Assembly: GCA_003214465.1 (NCBI GenBank)
Contig: QCLO01000002.1
Span: 1 to 64,000 of the forward strand
Direction: 5' to 3'
Source: Acidimicrobiales bacterium AG-414-N20
GTDB taxonomy: Bacteria; Actinomycetota; Acidimicrobiia; Acidimicrobiales; MedAcidi-G1
Length of the DNA stretch: 64,000 nt
Part shown: positions 34,905-43,571 of the stretch, one piece after another
Layout of the letters: each line of letters opens with the position of its first letter
Position numbering within the stretch: position 1 is the stretch's first letter
Made by a program: the position numbers and the translations under genes
The notes under the pieces: generated by a model
Database searches by the model: none
Seen by the model: only the letters and a program-made list of their open reading frames with translations
Told to the model about the DNA's origin: nothing

Positions 34905-36317
34905 TTAAATTAGATATGAAGAAAGACCTCGACGCAAGTACCGCCCATCTCCTTTTGCCCCATGATAGGCATTATCTTCTATCAGTACTTTTCCTCGTGA
35001 AATGACTGTGTCGACGTGACCATCTATATCAAACCCCTCATATGCAGAATAATCCATACTCATATGATGAGTGTCCACCGAAATATGCGTCTTAGCTTTC
35101 GGGTCGTAGAGGACTATGTCCGCATCGGATCCAGCGGCGATGACACCTTTCTGCGGATAGAGACCGAACATGCGAGCAGGAGTTGTAGAGCAAGTTTCAA
35201 CCCAACGCTCCAAAGACAACTCTCCCATTACAACACCCTGGTAAATAAGATCCATACGGTGTTCTACGCCACCTATTCCATTTGGAATTGCTCTAAAGTC
35301 TTCAAGCCCTAGTTCTTTCTGTTCTTTCATACAAAACGGGCAATGATCGGTTGAGACTACTGCTAGATCATTAGTTCTAAGCCCTCTCCAAAGATCCTTG
35401 TGATGTGTGTGTTCTTTGGTTCTCAGAGGGGGCGAACAAACATAACCTGCTCCTGCAAAACCAGGTGCTCCCAAATGATCCTCTAAATTTAGATACAAAT
35501 ATTGTGGGCAGGTCTCAGCATAAACGTTGTGTCCTTCATTTCGTGCTTCAGCAACACGCTCTAATGCCTCGCTGGCTGAGAGATGAACAAAATAAACAGG
35601 TGCTCCAGCAACAAGAGCTAATTGAATTGCACGATTAGTAGCTTCACCTTCAAGTCGAGGGGGTCTGGTTATTCCGTGATAAACAGGATCAGTTTGCCCG
35701 CGTGACGCGGCCTGTTCAGCTATTACATCTATAGCGATACCGTTTTCAGCATGCATACAGATCATTGCTCCATTTTCTGAAGCTTTCTGCATAACTTTCA
35801 GTATTTGACCATCATCACTGTAAAAAACACCTGGATACGCCATAAATAATTTGAAACTTGTTATACCTTCGTCAACTAGAGCATCCATTTCCTTTAAAGC
35901 CGCGTCATCAACTCCGCCTAAAATCATGTGAAATGCATAGTCAATTGCACATTCGCCTTCAGCCTTAGCAAACCATGAGTCAAGGCATTCTCTAACATTC
36001 TCTTCGTATTTCTGCACTGCGAAATCAATGATTGTCGTAGTCCCACCCCAAGCCGCAGCTCGAGTACCAATTTCGAAAGTATCAGATGCAAAAGTACCTC
36101 CGAAAGGCAGTTCCATATGCGTATGGCAATCAATTCCTCCGGGCACAACATATTTGCCTTTTGCATCGATAACTTTTTCTGCTCCCGATTCAGCACTATC
36201 AGCAGCTGAAGTGCCTGGTTGCAGGATTGCCGCTATTTTCTCTCCGTCAATAAGAACATCTGCTTCATGACGTCCGGTTGTACTTACTACAGTTCCATTT
36301 TTTATTAAAATCGTCAT
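34905..36317 (-). CDS. hydA: Dihydropyrimidinase (hydantoinase)
   Basis: Cyclic-imide amidohydrolase, 470 aa, opening dihydrouracil or dihydrothymine to N-carbamoyl-beta-amino acids. Metal site: H65 and H67 in DCHTHME, carboxylated K156 in ITSFKLFMAYPG, later histidines including the one in VYFVHLSASEALE, and D in STDHCPF. Typical length. It lies between mmsA and the aminotransferase in the pyrimidine operon. Hydantoin could be an alternative substrate. Confidence 0.93.
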   Translation of the reverse strand: MTILIKNGTVVSTTGRHEADVLIDGEKIAAILQPGTSAADSAESGAEKVIDAKGKYVVPGGIDCHTHMELPFGGTFASDTFEIGTRAAAWGGTTTIIDFAVQKYEENVRECLDSWFAKAEGECAIDYAFHMILGGVDDAALKEMDALVDEGITSFKLFMAYPGVFYSDDGQILKVMQKASENGAMICMHAENGIAIDVIAEQAASRGQTDPVYHGITRPPRLEGEATNRAIQLALVAGAPVYFVHLSASEALERVAEARNEGHNVYAETCPQYLYLNLEDHLGAPGFAGAGYVCSPPLRTKEHTHHKDLWRGLRTNDLAVVSTDHCPFCMKEQKELGLEDFRAIPNGIGGVEHRMDLIYQGVVMGELSLERWVETCSTTPARMFGLYPQKGVIAAGSDADIVLYDPKAKTHISVDTHHMSMDYSAYEGFDIDGHVDTVISRGKVLIEDNAYHGAKGDGRYLRRGLSSYLI

Positions 36318-36338
36318 ATCTCCCCTTCAGTTCAGACT

Positions 36339-37631
36339 TTAATTATTTAAATCCTTTATAGCCTCATTCAAGATTGCAATTCCTTCATCAATCTCGTCTG
36401 CCGTAACGGTCATAGGAGGAGCTATACGAATAACATTTCCATAAAGCCCTCCTTTCCCGATAAGTAAACCTGCAGCCCTAGTCGCCTCCATTAACTGAGC
36501 TGCAGCTGGTGCATTAGGTTCAATGGAATCAGGAATTACAGTTTCTATAGCAAGCATCAGACCTCTTCCTCGTATCTCTGCTATCACAGGTGAATCTGAA
36601 ACAGTTTTGCTTATTCCTTCTGAAAGTCTCTCGCCCATTTCTTTCGAATTTTTTTGCGTGTCATGTTCAAGCATGTAATTTATTGTGGCTAATGCTCCAG
36701 CCGATGCTATGGGATTACCTCCAAAAGTTGAAATGGAATTAGCCGGCATCGCTTCCATTACTTCCGCCCTGCCGACTACTCCTCCTAGAGCTAAACCGTT
36801 CCCAACTCCTTTAGCAAAAGTCATCATGTCAGGCACTATTCCATGTGCCTGATAACCCCAAAAATTTTCTCCGGTTCTTCCCCAGCCTGTTTGAACTTCA
36901 TCGGAGATAAATAAGACACCCCTGTTATCCAACTCTTTTTTCATTGCGCCGAAAAACCCATCGGGTGGAGTAGCGAAACCACCTACGCCTTGGATTGGTT
37001 CAGCGATCATCGTTGCTACATCTCCTGATGTCATCATGTCAAAAACTTGGACAAGGTCATCAACACAGGCTTTGGTGTAGTTGTCATCATCAAAATCATT
37101 AAATGGACTTCGCAATCTATAGCCACCATGCACATAATTTACAGATAAGCCACTCAAGCTGGTAGGCGACCACGATCTATGAGAAGTAATTGCTACAGTC
37201 GAAAAAGAACGTCCATGATAACTATTTCTAAGTGCCAATATCTGGTTTGAACGACGATATGAAGTAGCTAACAACAAAGCTGCATCATTGGCTTCTGTGC
37301 CTGACGTAGTAAAAAAAACTCTAGCGTCCGGTATACCTGATAATTCTGTAACTAGTTCCGCTAATTCAATCATTGGTTCTGACAGATACAAGGTTGAAGA
37401 GTGAAGAACTTTAGATGCCTGTTGATTAATAGCTTGAGTCACTTCAGGTATGTCGTAACCAAGACTTGTAGTCAGAATTCCCCCAAAAAAATCAAGGTAG
37501 CGATTACCTTCAACATCATAGACATGTCGACCTTGACCGTAATCCATAGAAATTGGAGGGTCATAATATAAAGCCAACCATGAGGGAAGTACCTCAGAAT
37601 GACGTTTTAAAAGTTCTGGATTAGTTGCCAT
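36339..37631 (-). CDS. Class III aminotransferase, probable beta-alanine:2-oxoacid transaminase
   Basis: PLP-dependent omega-amino acid transaminase, 430 aa, AGXT2-like: GGILTTSLGY, the TSGTEAND block for phosphate binding, DEVQTGWGRTG, and Schiff-base K274 in TFAKGVGNGL. Operon position between dihydropyrimidinase and beta-ureidopropionase argues for beta-alanine or 3-aminoisobutyrate as amino donor, feeding mmsA. The donor and acceptor remain inferred. Confidence 0.9.
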   Translation of the reverse strand: MATNPELLKRHSEVLPSWLALYYDPPISMDYGQGRHVYDVEGNRYLDFFGGILTTSLGYDIPEVTQAINQQASKVLHSSTLYLSEPMIELAELVTELSGIPDARVFFTTSGTEANDAALLLATSYRRSNQILALRNSYHGRSFSTVAITSHRSWSPTSLSGLSVNYVHGGYRLRSPFNDFDDDNYTKACVDDLVQVFDMMTSGDVATMIAEPIQGVGGFATPPDGFFGAMKKELDNRGVLFISDEVQTGWGRTGENFWGYQAHGIVPDMMTFAKGVGNGLALGGVVGRAEVMEAMPANSISTFGGNPIASAGALATINYMLEHDTQKNSKEMGERLSEGISKTVSDSPVIAEIRGRGLMLAIETVIPDSIEPNAPAAAQLMEATRAAGLLIGKGGLYGNVIRIAPPMTVTADEIDEGIAILNEAIKDLNN

Positions 37632-37651
37632 GTTTTTCCGTTCTTAAAAAC

Positions 37652-38494
37652 CTAGGGGGCTACTAGATCTTCATATGTGCTAGGTCTACGATCCCTGTAA
37701 AAAGCCCACTGATTTCGGACTTCATCGATCATTTCCAAATCTAAATCTCTTATGATCAATTCTTCTTCTTGATCTGAGCAAACATCTCCGACAAACTGGC
37801 CTCGCGGATCGGCAAAATAAGTTGTTCCGTAAAAATCATTTTCTCCTAAGGGTTCAATCCCTACTCGATTTATTGCTCCCACGAAGTACATATTTGCAAC
37901 TGCTGATGCTGGCTGTTCAAGTTTCCATAAGTAAGAAGAAAGACCTCTGCTTGTCGCAGATGGATTAAAGACAATCTGAGCTCCATTCATTCCTAAAGCC
38001 CGCCATCCTTCTGGGAAATGTCTGTCATAGCAAATATAAACTCCGACTCGACCGACAGCTGTTTGGAAAACAGGAAAGCCTGTATTGCCTGGCTTAAAGT
38101 AAAATTTCTCCCAAAATCCATTTACCTGCGGAATATGAGTTTTACGATACTTACCTAAGTAAGTTCCATCAGCATCAATTACTGCCGCTGTGTTATACAA
38201 AAACCCTTCTTTTTCTTTCTCATACATAGGTAGTACTAATACCATCCCAAGTTCTGATGCCAATTCTTGAAAACGTTTTACAGTTGGGCCATCCGGAATC
38301 GCTTCTGCATAGCCGTAATATTCAATTTCTTGAACTTGACAAAAGTATGGGCCATAAAAGAGTTCCTGAAAACACATTATTTGAGCACCTTGACTAGCGG
38401 CCTCACGAAGATATTGCTCGTGAAGGTCAATCATCGATTCTTTATCGCCTGTCCACCTTGTTTGAACCATTGCAGCACGTACTACATTTGACAT
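37652..38494 (-). CDS. Beta-ureidopropionase (N-carbamoyl-beta-alanine amidohydrolase)
   Basis: Nitrilase-superfamily enzyme, 280 aa, with the Glu-Lys-Cys triad visible as E44 (CFQELFYGPYF), K118 (YRKTHIP) and C155 (YICYDRHFPEGWR). It would release CO2, ammonia and beta-alanine from the product of dihydropyrimidinase. It is the first gene of the nine-gene minus-strand operon; the promoter should lie in the 118 bases upstream. An N-carbamoylputrescine amidase is the closest alternative, made less likely by the neighbours. Confidence 0.9.
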   Translation of the reverse strand: MSNVVRAAMVQTRWTGDKESMIDLHEQYLREAASQGAQIMCFQELFYGPYFCQVQEIEYYGYAEAIPDGPTVKRFQELASELGMVLVLPMYEKEKEGFLYNTAAVIDADGTYLGKYRKTHIPQVNGFWEKFYFKPGNTGFPVFQTAVGRVGVYICYDRHFPEGWRALGMNGAQIVFNPSATSRGLSSYLWKLEQPASAVANMYFVGAINRVGIEPLGENDFYGTTYFADPRGQFVGDVCSDQEEELIIRDLDLEMIDEVRNQWAFYRDRRPSTYEDLVAP

Positions 38495-38578
38495 CTATTT
38501 CTCCTAATTTTCTTATTACAGAAGATCAACCAATAACTATCGGTTTCATAATGAGGCTAGCGCTTTGGTTTAAGCACC

Positions 38579-38597
38579 CACAATTTTAATTATTGTG
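38579..38597. promoter_or_regulatory. Inverted repeat upstream of the pyrimidine operon
   Basis: CACAAT and ATTGTG separated by 7 A/T bases lie about 85 bases upstream of the beta-ureidopropionase start and 16 bases beyond the rmuC stop. No T-run follows, so it looks more like a regulator site than a terminator. No regulator gene is nearby to match it. Confidence 0.3.
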
Positions 38598-38612
38598 AAA
38601 TCTGAATTTAAC

Positions 38613-39827
38613 CTAGTTTTCAGGCTGAGATAAGCCTTTCATTTCTTCAGCCTGCAAATCTCTAGGTTTTGTTTCCAATTCTTCCGGTGAGGCAATTACC
38701 TCATTACCAATGCCTAAATCAGGAAATTTTCGAAGAGTCGCCATCAAACGTCCATCAACTGAACCGATCATGGTGTTGTAAGAATTGACTGCTGAATTTA
38801 GACCTCGTCCTGTTTTATCCATATGACCGAGAACAGTTCCTATTCTTTCATACAGTTCTTCACCAAGATCTGCTATTTCTTTAGCATGTTCTGTAATTCG
38901 GGCTTCTTGCCAGCCTCGCGCGACTGCCCATAAAAGAGCCAGAAGATTTACTGGTGAAGCAAGCAAAACTCTTTTTTCCATTGCATCTTGCAAGAGTGAC
39001 ACGTCAACCCTTAGAGCATCTGCTAAGAAAGATTCTCCTGGAACAAACAGAACTACAAATTCTGGTGCAGGTCCATCATTTTGTTCCCAATACTTGCGAT
39101 TCGCCAGTGCATTAACATGTGATCGTAAAGCAGATGCATGACGGGATAAATGGCTTTCAATCTCAGCTTGATCAGATGACTCTTGCGCTTCAAGATAAGC
39201 ATCCAAAGGAACTTTCGCATCCACCGCTAAATGTGCTCCATTAGGAAGTCTCACCCTGACATCAGGTCTTCCAATACTTCCGCTCCTATTTTCGCCAGTT
39301 GCCTGTTCCTCATAATCGCAATAAGGAGCCATACCTGCAAGTTCGATTACATTACGGAGCTGATTCTCTCCCCATGCACCGCGAGCAGTGGGTGAACGTA
39401 ATGCTTCAGTTAATGCAACATTTGAAGCACTTAGCTCACCCATTCTCGATGTTAAAGTTTCAACTGCACCTTTTTCTTTGTCGTGAGCTGAGCGAAGCTC
39501 ACTTACTGTTTTTCCTAATTGGTCAATCTGTTTTGTGAAAGGGTCAAGCAAACCTTTTGTTTGTTCTTTAACAACATTCATTCTTTCGGAAGCTAGGGTC
39601 AAAAACTGCTCATTATTATCTTTGAGTGCTTTAGTCGCTACTTCTCCCATTTGAGCTTTAAGTTCTGAAGTCAACTGTGCAACCATCGATGCCACATCAT
39701 CTTTGTCGTTGGGTTCATCATTAGCAGACTCCGAAGAAACCTTTTGACCCCTGAGTGCTTTTACCGAGACAAAAAGACTCACTAATAAAGCAACAAGCAA
39801 AACAATAATGATTGCAGAAGAATCCAT
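38613..39827 (-). CDS. rmuC: DNA recombination protein RmuC
   Basis: A 404-residue protein with an N-terminal membrane anchor (SSAIIIVLLVALLVSLFVSV), a coiled-coil stretch (about 45-145) and the RmuC nuclease-like domain: RGAWGENQLRNVIELAGM, RPDVRVRLPNGAHLAVDAKVPLDAY, EFVVLFVPGESFL and LLALLWAVARGWQE. RmuC limits recombination at inverted repeats in E. coli. It is unrelated in function to the pyrimidine operon downstream and probably has its own promoter in 39828-39950. Confidence 0.92.
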   Translation of the reverse strand: MDSSAIIIVLLVALLVSLFVSVKALRGQKVSSESANDEPNDKDDVASMVAQLTSELKAQMGEVATKALKDNNEQFLTLASERMNVVKEQTKGLLDPFTKQIDQLGKTVSELRSAHDKEKGAVETLTSRMGELSASNVALTEALRSPTARGAWGENQLRNVIELAGMAPYCDYEEQATGENRSGSIGRPDVRVRLPNGAHLAVDAKVPLDAYLEAQESSDQAEIESHLSRHASALRSHVNALANRKYWEQNDGPAPEFVVLFVPGESFLADALRVDVSLLQDAMEKRVLLASPVNLLALLWAVARGWQEARITEHAKEIADLGEELYERIGTVLGHMDKTGRGLNSAVNSYNTMIGSVDGRLMATLRKFPDLGIGNEVIASPEELETKPRDLQAEEMKGLSQPEN

Positions 39828-39950
39828 ATAACGAGATTATGCAATAGGTGGGACATATTCACTCATACAAGAGTTTTTTGACAAGAAGATCAACTTTTAG
39901 CGCGCTCAAACTAAACAAACTTTTATGATTAAAGACATGAAGGTGAAAGA

Positions 39951-40664
39951 ATGAGCGAAATTCCTCTAATCGGTATTACTGGACGTCGAAAAAAGGGAAG
40001 TGATGTAAATGGAGTTCTTGCTGTTCAAGGTGAATTAGATATAGATCTTTTTTTTACGAATTACGGTCGGCAAGTAAGCTTGGCTGGTGGCATACCTATA
40101 CTCATACCGCGTGATGCGAATTCAGAAATTGTATCAAAGCTAGATGGGATAGTTCTAAGCGGCGGAGCCGATGTAGACCCGAAAATTCACTCTCCAGAAG
40201 AAGACCCTAGTTTAAGTAATTTTGAACCCGGAAGAGATATTCATGAATTTGAAATTCTTGCCGGAGCCATTGAAAATGATGTTCCAGTTTTAGGCATTTG
40301 TAGAGGGTTGCAGGTAATTAACGTCCACGCAGGCGGTACTCTTTTTCAAGATATTCCAGATCATGCGAACATCAACAAACCCTGTGATGATCGACATCAT
40401 AAAGTTTCCTTCGGAGAGGATTCAATATTGTCAAGAATCTACGGTTCTGAAATTGAAGTCAACTCATTACACCATCAAGCAATCAACAAGATCGGTAAGG
40501 GTATAAAAGTAGTGGGCTGGTCTTCAGGAGGAGAAGCTACTGAAGATGTTATTGAAGCAATAGAAATTGAAAATAGTCGAATTGTTGCTGTTCAATGGCA
40601 TCCTGAATTACTACCAGGTGCAGATCCAATTTTTAGCTGGCTGATAAATCAAGCAAATAAATAA
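39951..40664 (+). CDS. Gamma-glutamyl-gamma-aminobutyrate hydrolase-like (peptidase C26, class I GATase)
   Basis: A 237-residue glutamine-amidotransferase-fold hydrolase. Nucleophile C117 in GICRGLQVIN, with H217 and E219 in VQWHPEL. SGGADVDP is typical of the PuuD group, which cleaves gamma-glutamyl-GABA in putrescine breakdown. No other puu genes are adjacent, so the exact gamma-glutamyl substrate is open. Ribosome-binding site gaaggtga precedes ATG. Confidence 0.85.
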   Translation: MSEIPLIGITGRRKKGSDVNGVLAVQGELDIDLFFTNYGRQVSLAGGIPILIPRDANSEIVSKLDGIVLSGGADVDPKIHSPEEDPSLSNFEPGRDIHEFEILAGAIENDVPVLGICRGLQVINVHAGGTLFQDIPDHANINKPCDDRHHKVSFGEDSILSRIYGSEIEVNSLHHQAINKIGKGIKVVGWSSGGEATEDVIEAIEIENSRIVAVQWHPELLPGADPIFSWLINQANK

Positions 40665-40679
40665 ATGCTCTGACAAAAA

Positions 40680-41555
40680 TCAGTTTTCTGATCTCTCTAC
40701 TAGCTCATCAAAAACTTGAAAAATTTCTGCCCAAGTCTCTTCAGGCATACTGTGACCCATTCCTTCTATTTCGACTAAACGGGAATCTTTAATGGCCTTT
40801 GCTGTTTCTTTTCCCCCTCTAGGAGGCACCAACCGATCGGCAGTTCCGTGGATCACAGTTGTTTGAATCGATAATGTCTCTAACTCTGACCGACGGTCTC
40901 CATCAGCTAAAATCGCAGTTAATTGTCTAGTTGTTCCTGCAGGATTCCATGCTCGGTCAATAGAAGCTTCAACTAATTCACGAAGATTTTCTGGAAGAGG
41001 AAATTTTTCACCATTAATGAGTTGAGCAGATTTAAGGCCACTTTCTATCCGACCTTCCCTGGTTCCAGAGTCAGGCTCCATTAGCTCCACTGTCAACTGA
41101 TACTCAGGTCTAATAAAACGTGGAGTGGACATGATTGAACAAAGAGAAGAAACCCTCTTGGGGTGATTTAATGCAAATCTTTGAACTATCATTCCGCCCA
41201 TTGACGCTCCGATCAAATGAGCCTTATCTATTCCCAATGAGTCCAATACCCCAACAGCATCATCAGCCATGTCAGATAAAGAGTAAGGTGCCTTTATTTT
41301 CCTCCCAAATAAAGCAGACAAGTAAGTTCTGCTCATATTTGGTTCACCGGCATCGTCGAACCATGTCGACAATCCAACATCACGATTATCGAAACGGATA
41401 ACAAAATATCCTCGTTCGGAAAGTTGCTTACAAAAATCTTCAGGCCAGGCGGTCATCTGCGCCCCAAGACCCATCACCAACAACACTGCAGGATTTTCTC
41501 TACTACCCATAGTCTCTACTTCGAGGGTTATTCCATTAGCGTTGATTTGGGTCAT
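40680..41555 (-). CDS. Alpha/beta hydrolase
   Basis: A 291-residue alpha/beta hydrolase. Nucleophile S118 in GASMGGM, acid in GTADRLVP, histidine in EGMGHSMPEE. The N-terminal segment FVIRFDNRDVGLSTWFDDAG matches the RdmC/AknC-like esterase group. It could be an esterase or lactonase. It converges on the C26 hydrolase gene with a 15-base gap; upstream lies the methyltransferase gene on the same strand. Confidence 0.8.
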   Translation of the reverse strand: MTQINANGITLEVETMGSRENPAVLLVMGLGAQMTAWPEDFCKQLSERGYFVIRFDNRDVGLSTWFDDAGEPNMSRTYLSALFGRKIKAPYSLSDMADDAVGVLDSLGIDKAHLIGASMGGMIVQRFALNHPKRVSSLCSIMSTPRFIRPEYQLTVELMEPDSGTREGRIESGLKSAQLINGEKFPLPENLRELVEASIDRAWNPAGTTRQLTAILADGDRRSELETLSIQTTVIHGTADRLVPPRGGKETAKAIKDSRLVEIEGMGHSMPEETWAEIFQVFDELVERSEN

Positions 41556-41619
41556 TTTCTAAGTCCTTCTAATACGAAGAGTTTCAAAATTTTAAATTAA
41601 TTTTCAAGCCGAAAGCCTA

Positions 41620-42255
41620 TTAGAAATTAGCTTTAATCAACTTTACAGGTAAACCTAAAAGTAAAACTTTCTCACCTTTTGCCTCAAGACCCCAACTTTC
41701 AAAAAGACCTTTTATTATTTCGACGTCAACCTTTGTCATTTCTTCTTCATGGTCATGATGCGTCTCATGTTGAGGATGTTTAGGGTCTGTAAAATCCTCA
41801 TCCACTAACAAAACTCTTCCTGTGGGTGCTATTACTCTCGCTATTTCTTCTATAGACCCTTCCAAATCAGTCCAGTGATGAACTGCGTTAACTGCACATA
41901 CAACATTGGTTGACCTTTTTGATAAAGGAATTTTCTCTGCTACACCTGCTTCTACTGTTATAAGTCCAGGGTCTTTTTGAAACTGCCTTCTAAAACCCAA
42001 AATAGCCCTCATAAATCTAGACGGATCGATAGCTACGACGTGGGCACCTCTACTGGCAGCTTCTATGGCTGCAGGACCCATTCCCGCCCCGATATCTAAA
42101 ACATTTTCACCTTTTTGGGGATCTAATACCCTAATTACTTCTTTACTTAAAGGAGAGTTCCAAAATTTCGGGAGTTTAAGAATCCATGAAATCTTTGCCT
42201 TTACTCCCTTATCGTGTTCGTGTCTGTACCGATCAAATTCATTTACCAATTTCAT
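41620..42255 (-). CDS. Class I SAM-dependent methyltransferase
   Basis: A 211-residue methyltransferase. SAM motif I VLDIGAGMGPAAIEAA near residues 53-68, motif II acid in VAIDPS, and the VVCAVNAVHHWTDLEGSIEEI stretch typical of the UbiE/Methyltransf_11 group. A His/Asp-rich segment (PKHPQHETHHDHEEE) near residue 160 may bind metal. The substrate is unknown. The start ATG is close to gagg (2 bases), which is short. Confidence 0.8.
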   Translation of the reverse strand: MKLVNEFDRYRHEHDKGVKAKISWILKLPKFWNSPLSKEVIRVLDPQKGENVLDIGAGMGPAAIEAASRGAHVVAIDPSRFMRAILGFRRQFQKDPGLITVEAGVAEKIPLSKRSTNVVCAVNAVHHWTDLEGSIEEIARVIAPTGRVLLVDEDFTDPKHPQHETHHDHEEEMTKVDVEIIKGLFESWGLEAKGEKVLLLGLPVKLIKANF

Positions 42256-42268
42256 TCCTCATTTCTAA

Positions 42269-42300
42269 ATTGATAATGCCACAAATTGATAATGCCACAA
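42269..42300. repeat. 16-bp direct repeat, two copies
   Basis: The sequence attgataatgccacaa occurs twice head to tail in the divergent region between the methyltransferase and the MFS gene. Each copy contains a TGATAAT-like element, so the pair could be a regulator site or a simple slippage product. Confidence 0.85.
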
Positions 42301-42362
42301 AAAATCTTCTCTCATTACTTTAAAGTTCTCGCAAAGAGCACCATTGTAAATAAACTTCTGCA

Positions 42363-43571
42363 ATGTCAGCTGATCTGTCAAACACTGATAGTCCAAAATT
42401 ACTACCCTACTTTTTAATACTTTTTGGGATGTCAGCAGGATTATCTAGCGTTATAACTTTAGGTGCAGAATTTAAACAAGAACTTGGGTTTTCTAACTTT
42501 GAGATTGGCTTGACCATCTTTAGTGGATTCGCTGCTTCCTTTATTGCATTGATAACTCTGTCACCGCAGGCCGACCGCGGTCGATCACCAATACTTCTTA
42601 AATCTGGTTTGATCACAGGAATCATCGCTCTTTTGTTTCTTGCAATAGGTGACTCGCTTTGGTACTTCATTGTCGGGAGATCTTTATTTGGTTTTGCCAT
42701 GGGTGCGACTACGCCTGCAGCAAAAAGAACCGTCATAGTGACTAACCCAAATGAACTCGGAAAAAATCTTGGGAAACTTGGAGCTTACGATGCTGCAGGG
42801 TGGGTATTGGGGCCCGCTATTGCAGCAGCTCTAAACGCAATTGGGGGCTTTAGAACTCCCTTTTGGGGAATGGCAATATCGTTACTTTTTTTCATACCAA
42901 CAGCATGGCGAGCTAAGCCGGACAATGCAGAACGAGATCTGCAAAAAAAGAGGCCAACAGATTTATTTAAGATTCGAAGATTTAATGGTGCCGTTTTAAT
43001 ATTGGTTTCATATTTCGTTTTTATCGGTGCTTTTGAATCTGTTTGGGTTCTCGAAATGGACAGCAGAGGCGCTTCAAACTGGCAAATTGGTATTGCCATT
43101 ACTTGCGCTGCGTTACCCATACCTCTCCTGTCTTTGAAAGGTGGGATCCTAGCTCAACGTTTCGGTGCTAGAAGATGGGCGGTTGGTAACCTTGCAATAA
43201 TTTCAATCTTGGTTTCCACTTTTGGATTAGTAGAAGGTGTATTCGCATTAATTTTGATCACTGTTATCACGGCTGGAAGTGAGGGATTGAGCTTGCCAGC
43301 AGGACCCATGCTTGTATCAGTTTCTGTACCAGAAGAAAGACAAGCAGCCGCACAAGGTTTAGCTGCATCAATGCAGGTAGCAGCAGGCGCACTAGCAACA
43401 ATTATGGCAGCAGCAATATACCAAACCTCAAATGACACAACTGCATGGATTGTTACTTCATCGATAATGATCGTGCTTATAACTCTTGGGTGGATATTAA
43501 CTAAACCCCCTGATGGCAAACCAATTAAACCTGGCGTACCATTTGATTTAAAGAGGAGGTTTTTCGAATGA
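42363..43571 (+). CDS. Major facilitator superfamily transporter
   Basis: A 402-residue membrane protein with about twelve hydrophobic helices. The loop 2-3 MFS signature reads DRGRSPILL, and RSLFGFAMGATTPAAKR lies in helix 4. Proton-driven drug or metabolite transporter. The stop overlaps the start of the aminotransferase gene by 4 bases (ATGA), so both are coupled, suggesting import of an amine or amino acid that the transaminase then uses, or export of its product (inference). Confidence 0.85.
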   Translation: MSADLSNTDSPKLLPYFLILFGMSAGLSSVITLGAEFKQELGFSNFEIGLTIFSGFAASFIALITLSPQADRGRSPILLKSGLITGIIALLFLAIGDSLWYFIVGRSLFGFAMGATTPAAKRTVIVTNPNELGKNLGKLGAYDAAGWVLGPAIAAALNAIGGFRTPFWGMAISLLFFIPTAWRAKPDNAERDLQKKRPTDLFKIRRFNGAVLILVSYFVFIGAFESVWVLEMDSRGASNWQIGIAITCAALPIPLLSLKGGILAQRFGARRWAVGNLAIISILVSTFGLVEGVFALILITVITAGSEGLSLPAGPMLVSVSVPEERQAAAQGLAASMQVAAGALATIMAAAIYQTSNDTTAWIVTSSIMIVLITLGWILTKPPDGKPIKPGVPFDLKRRFFE

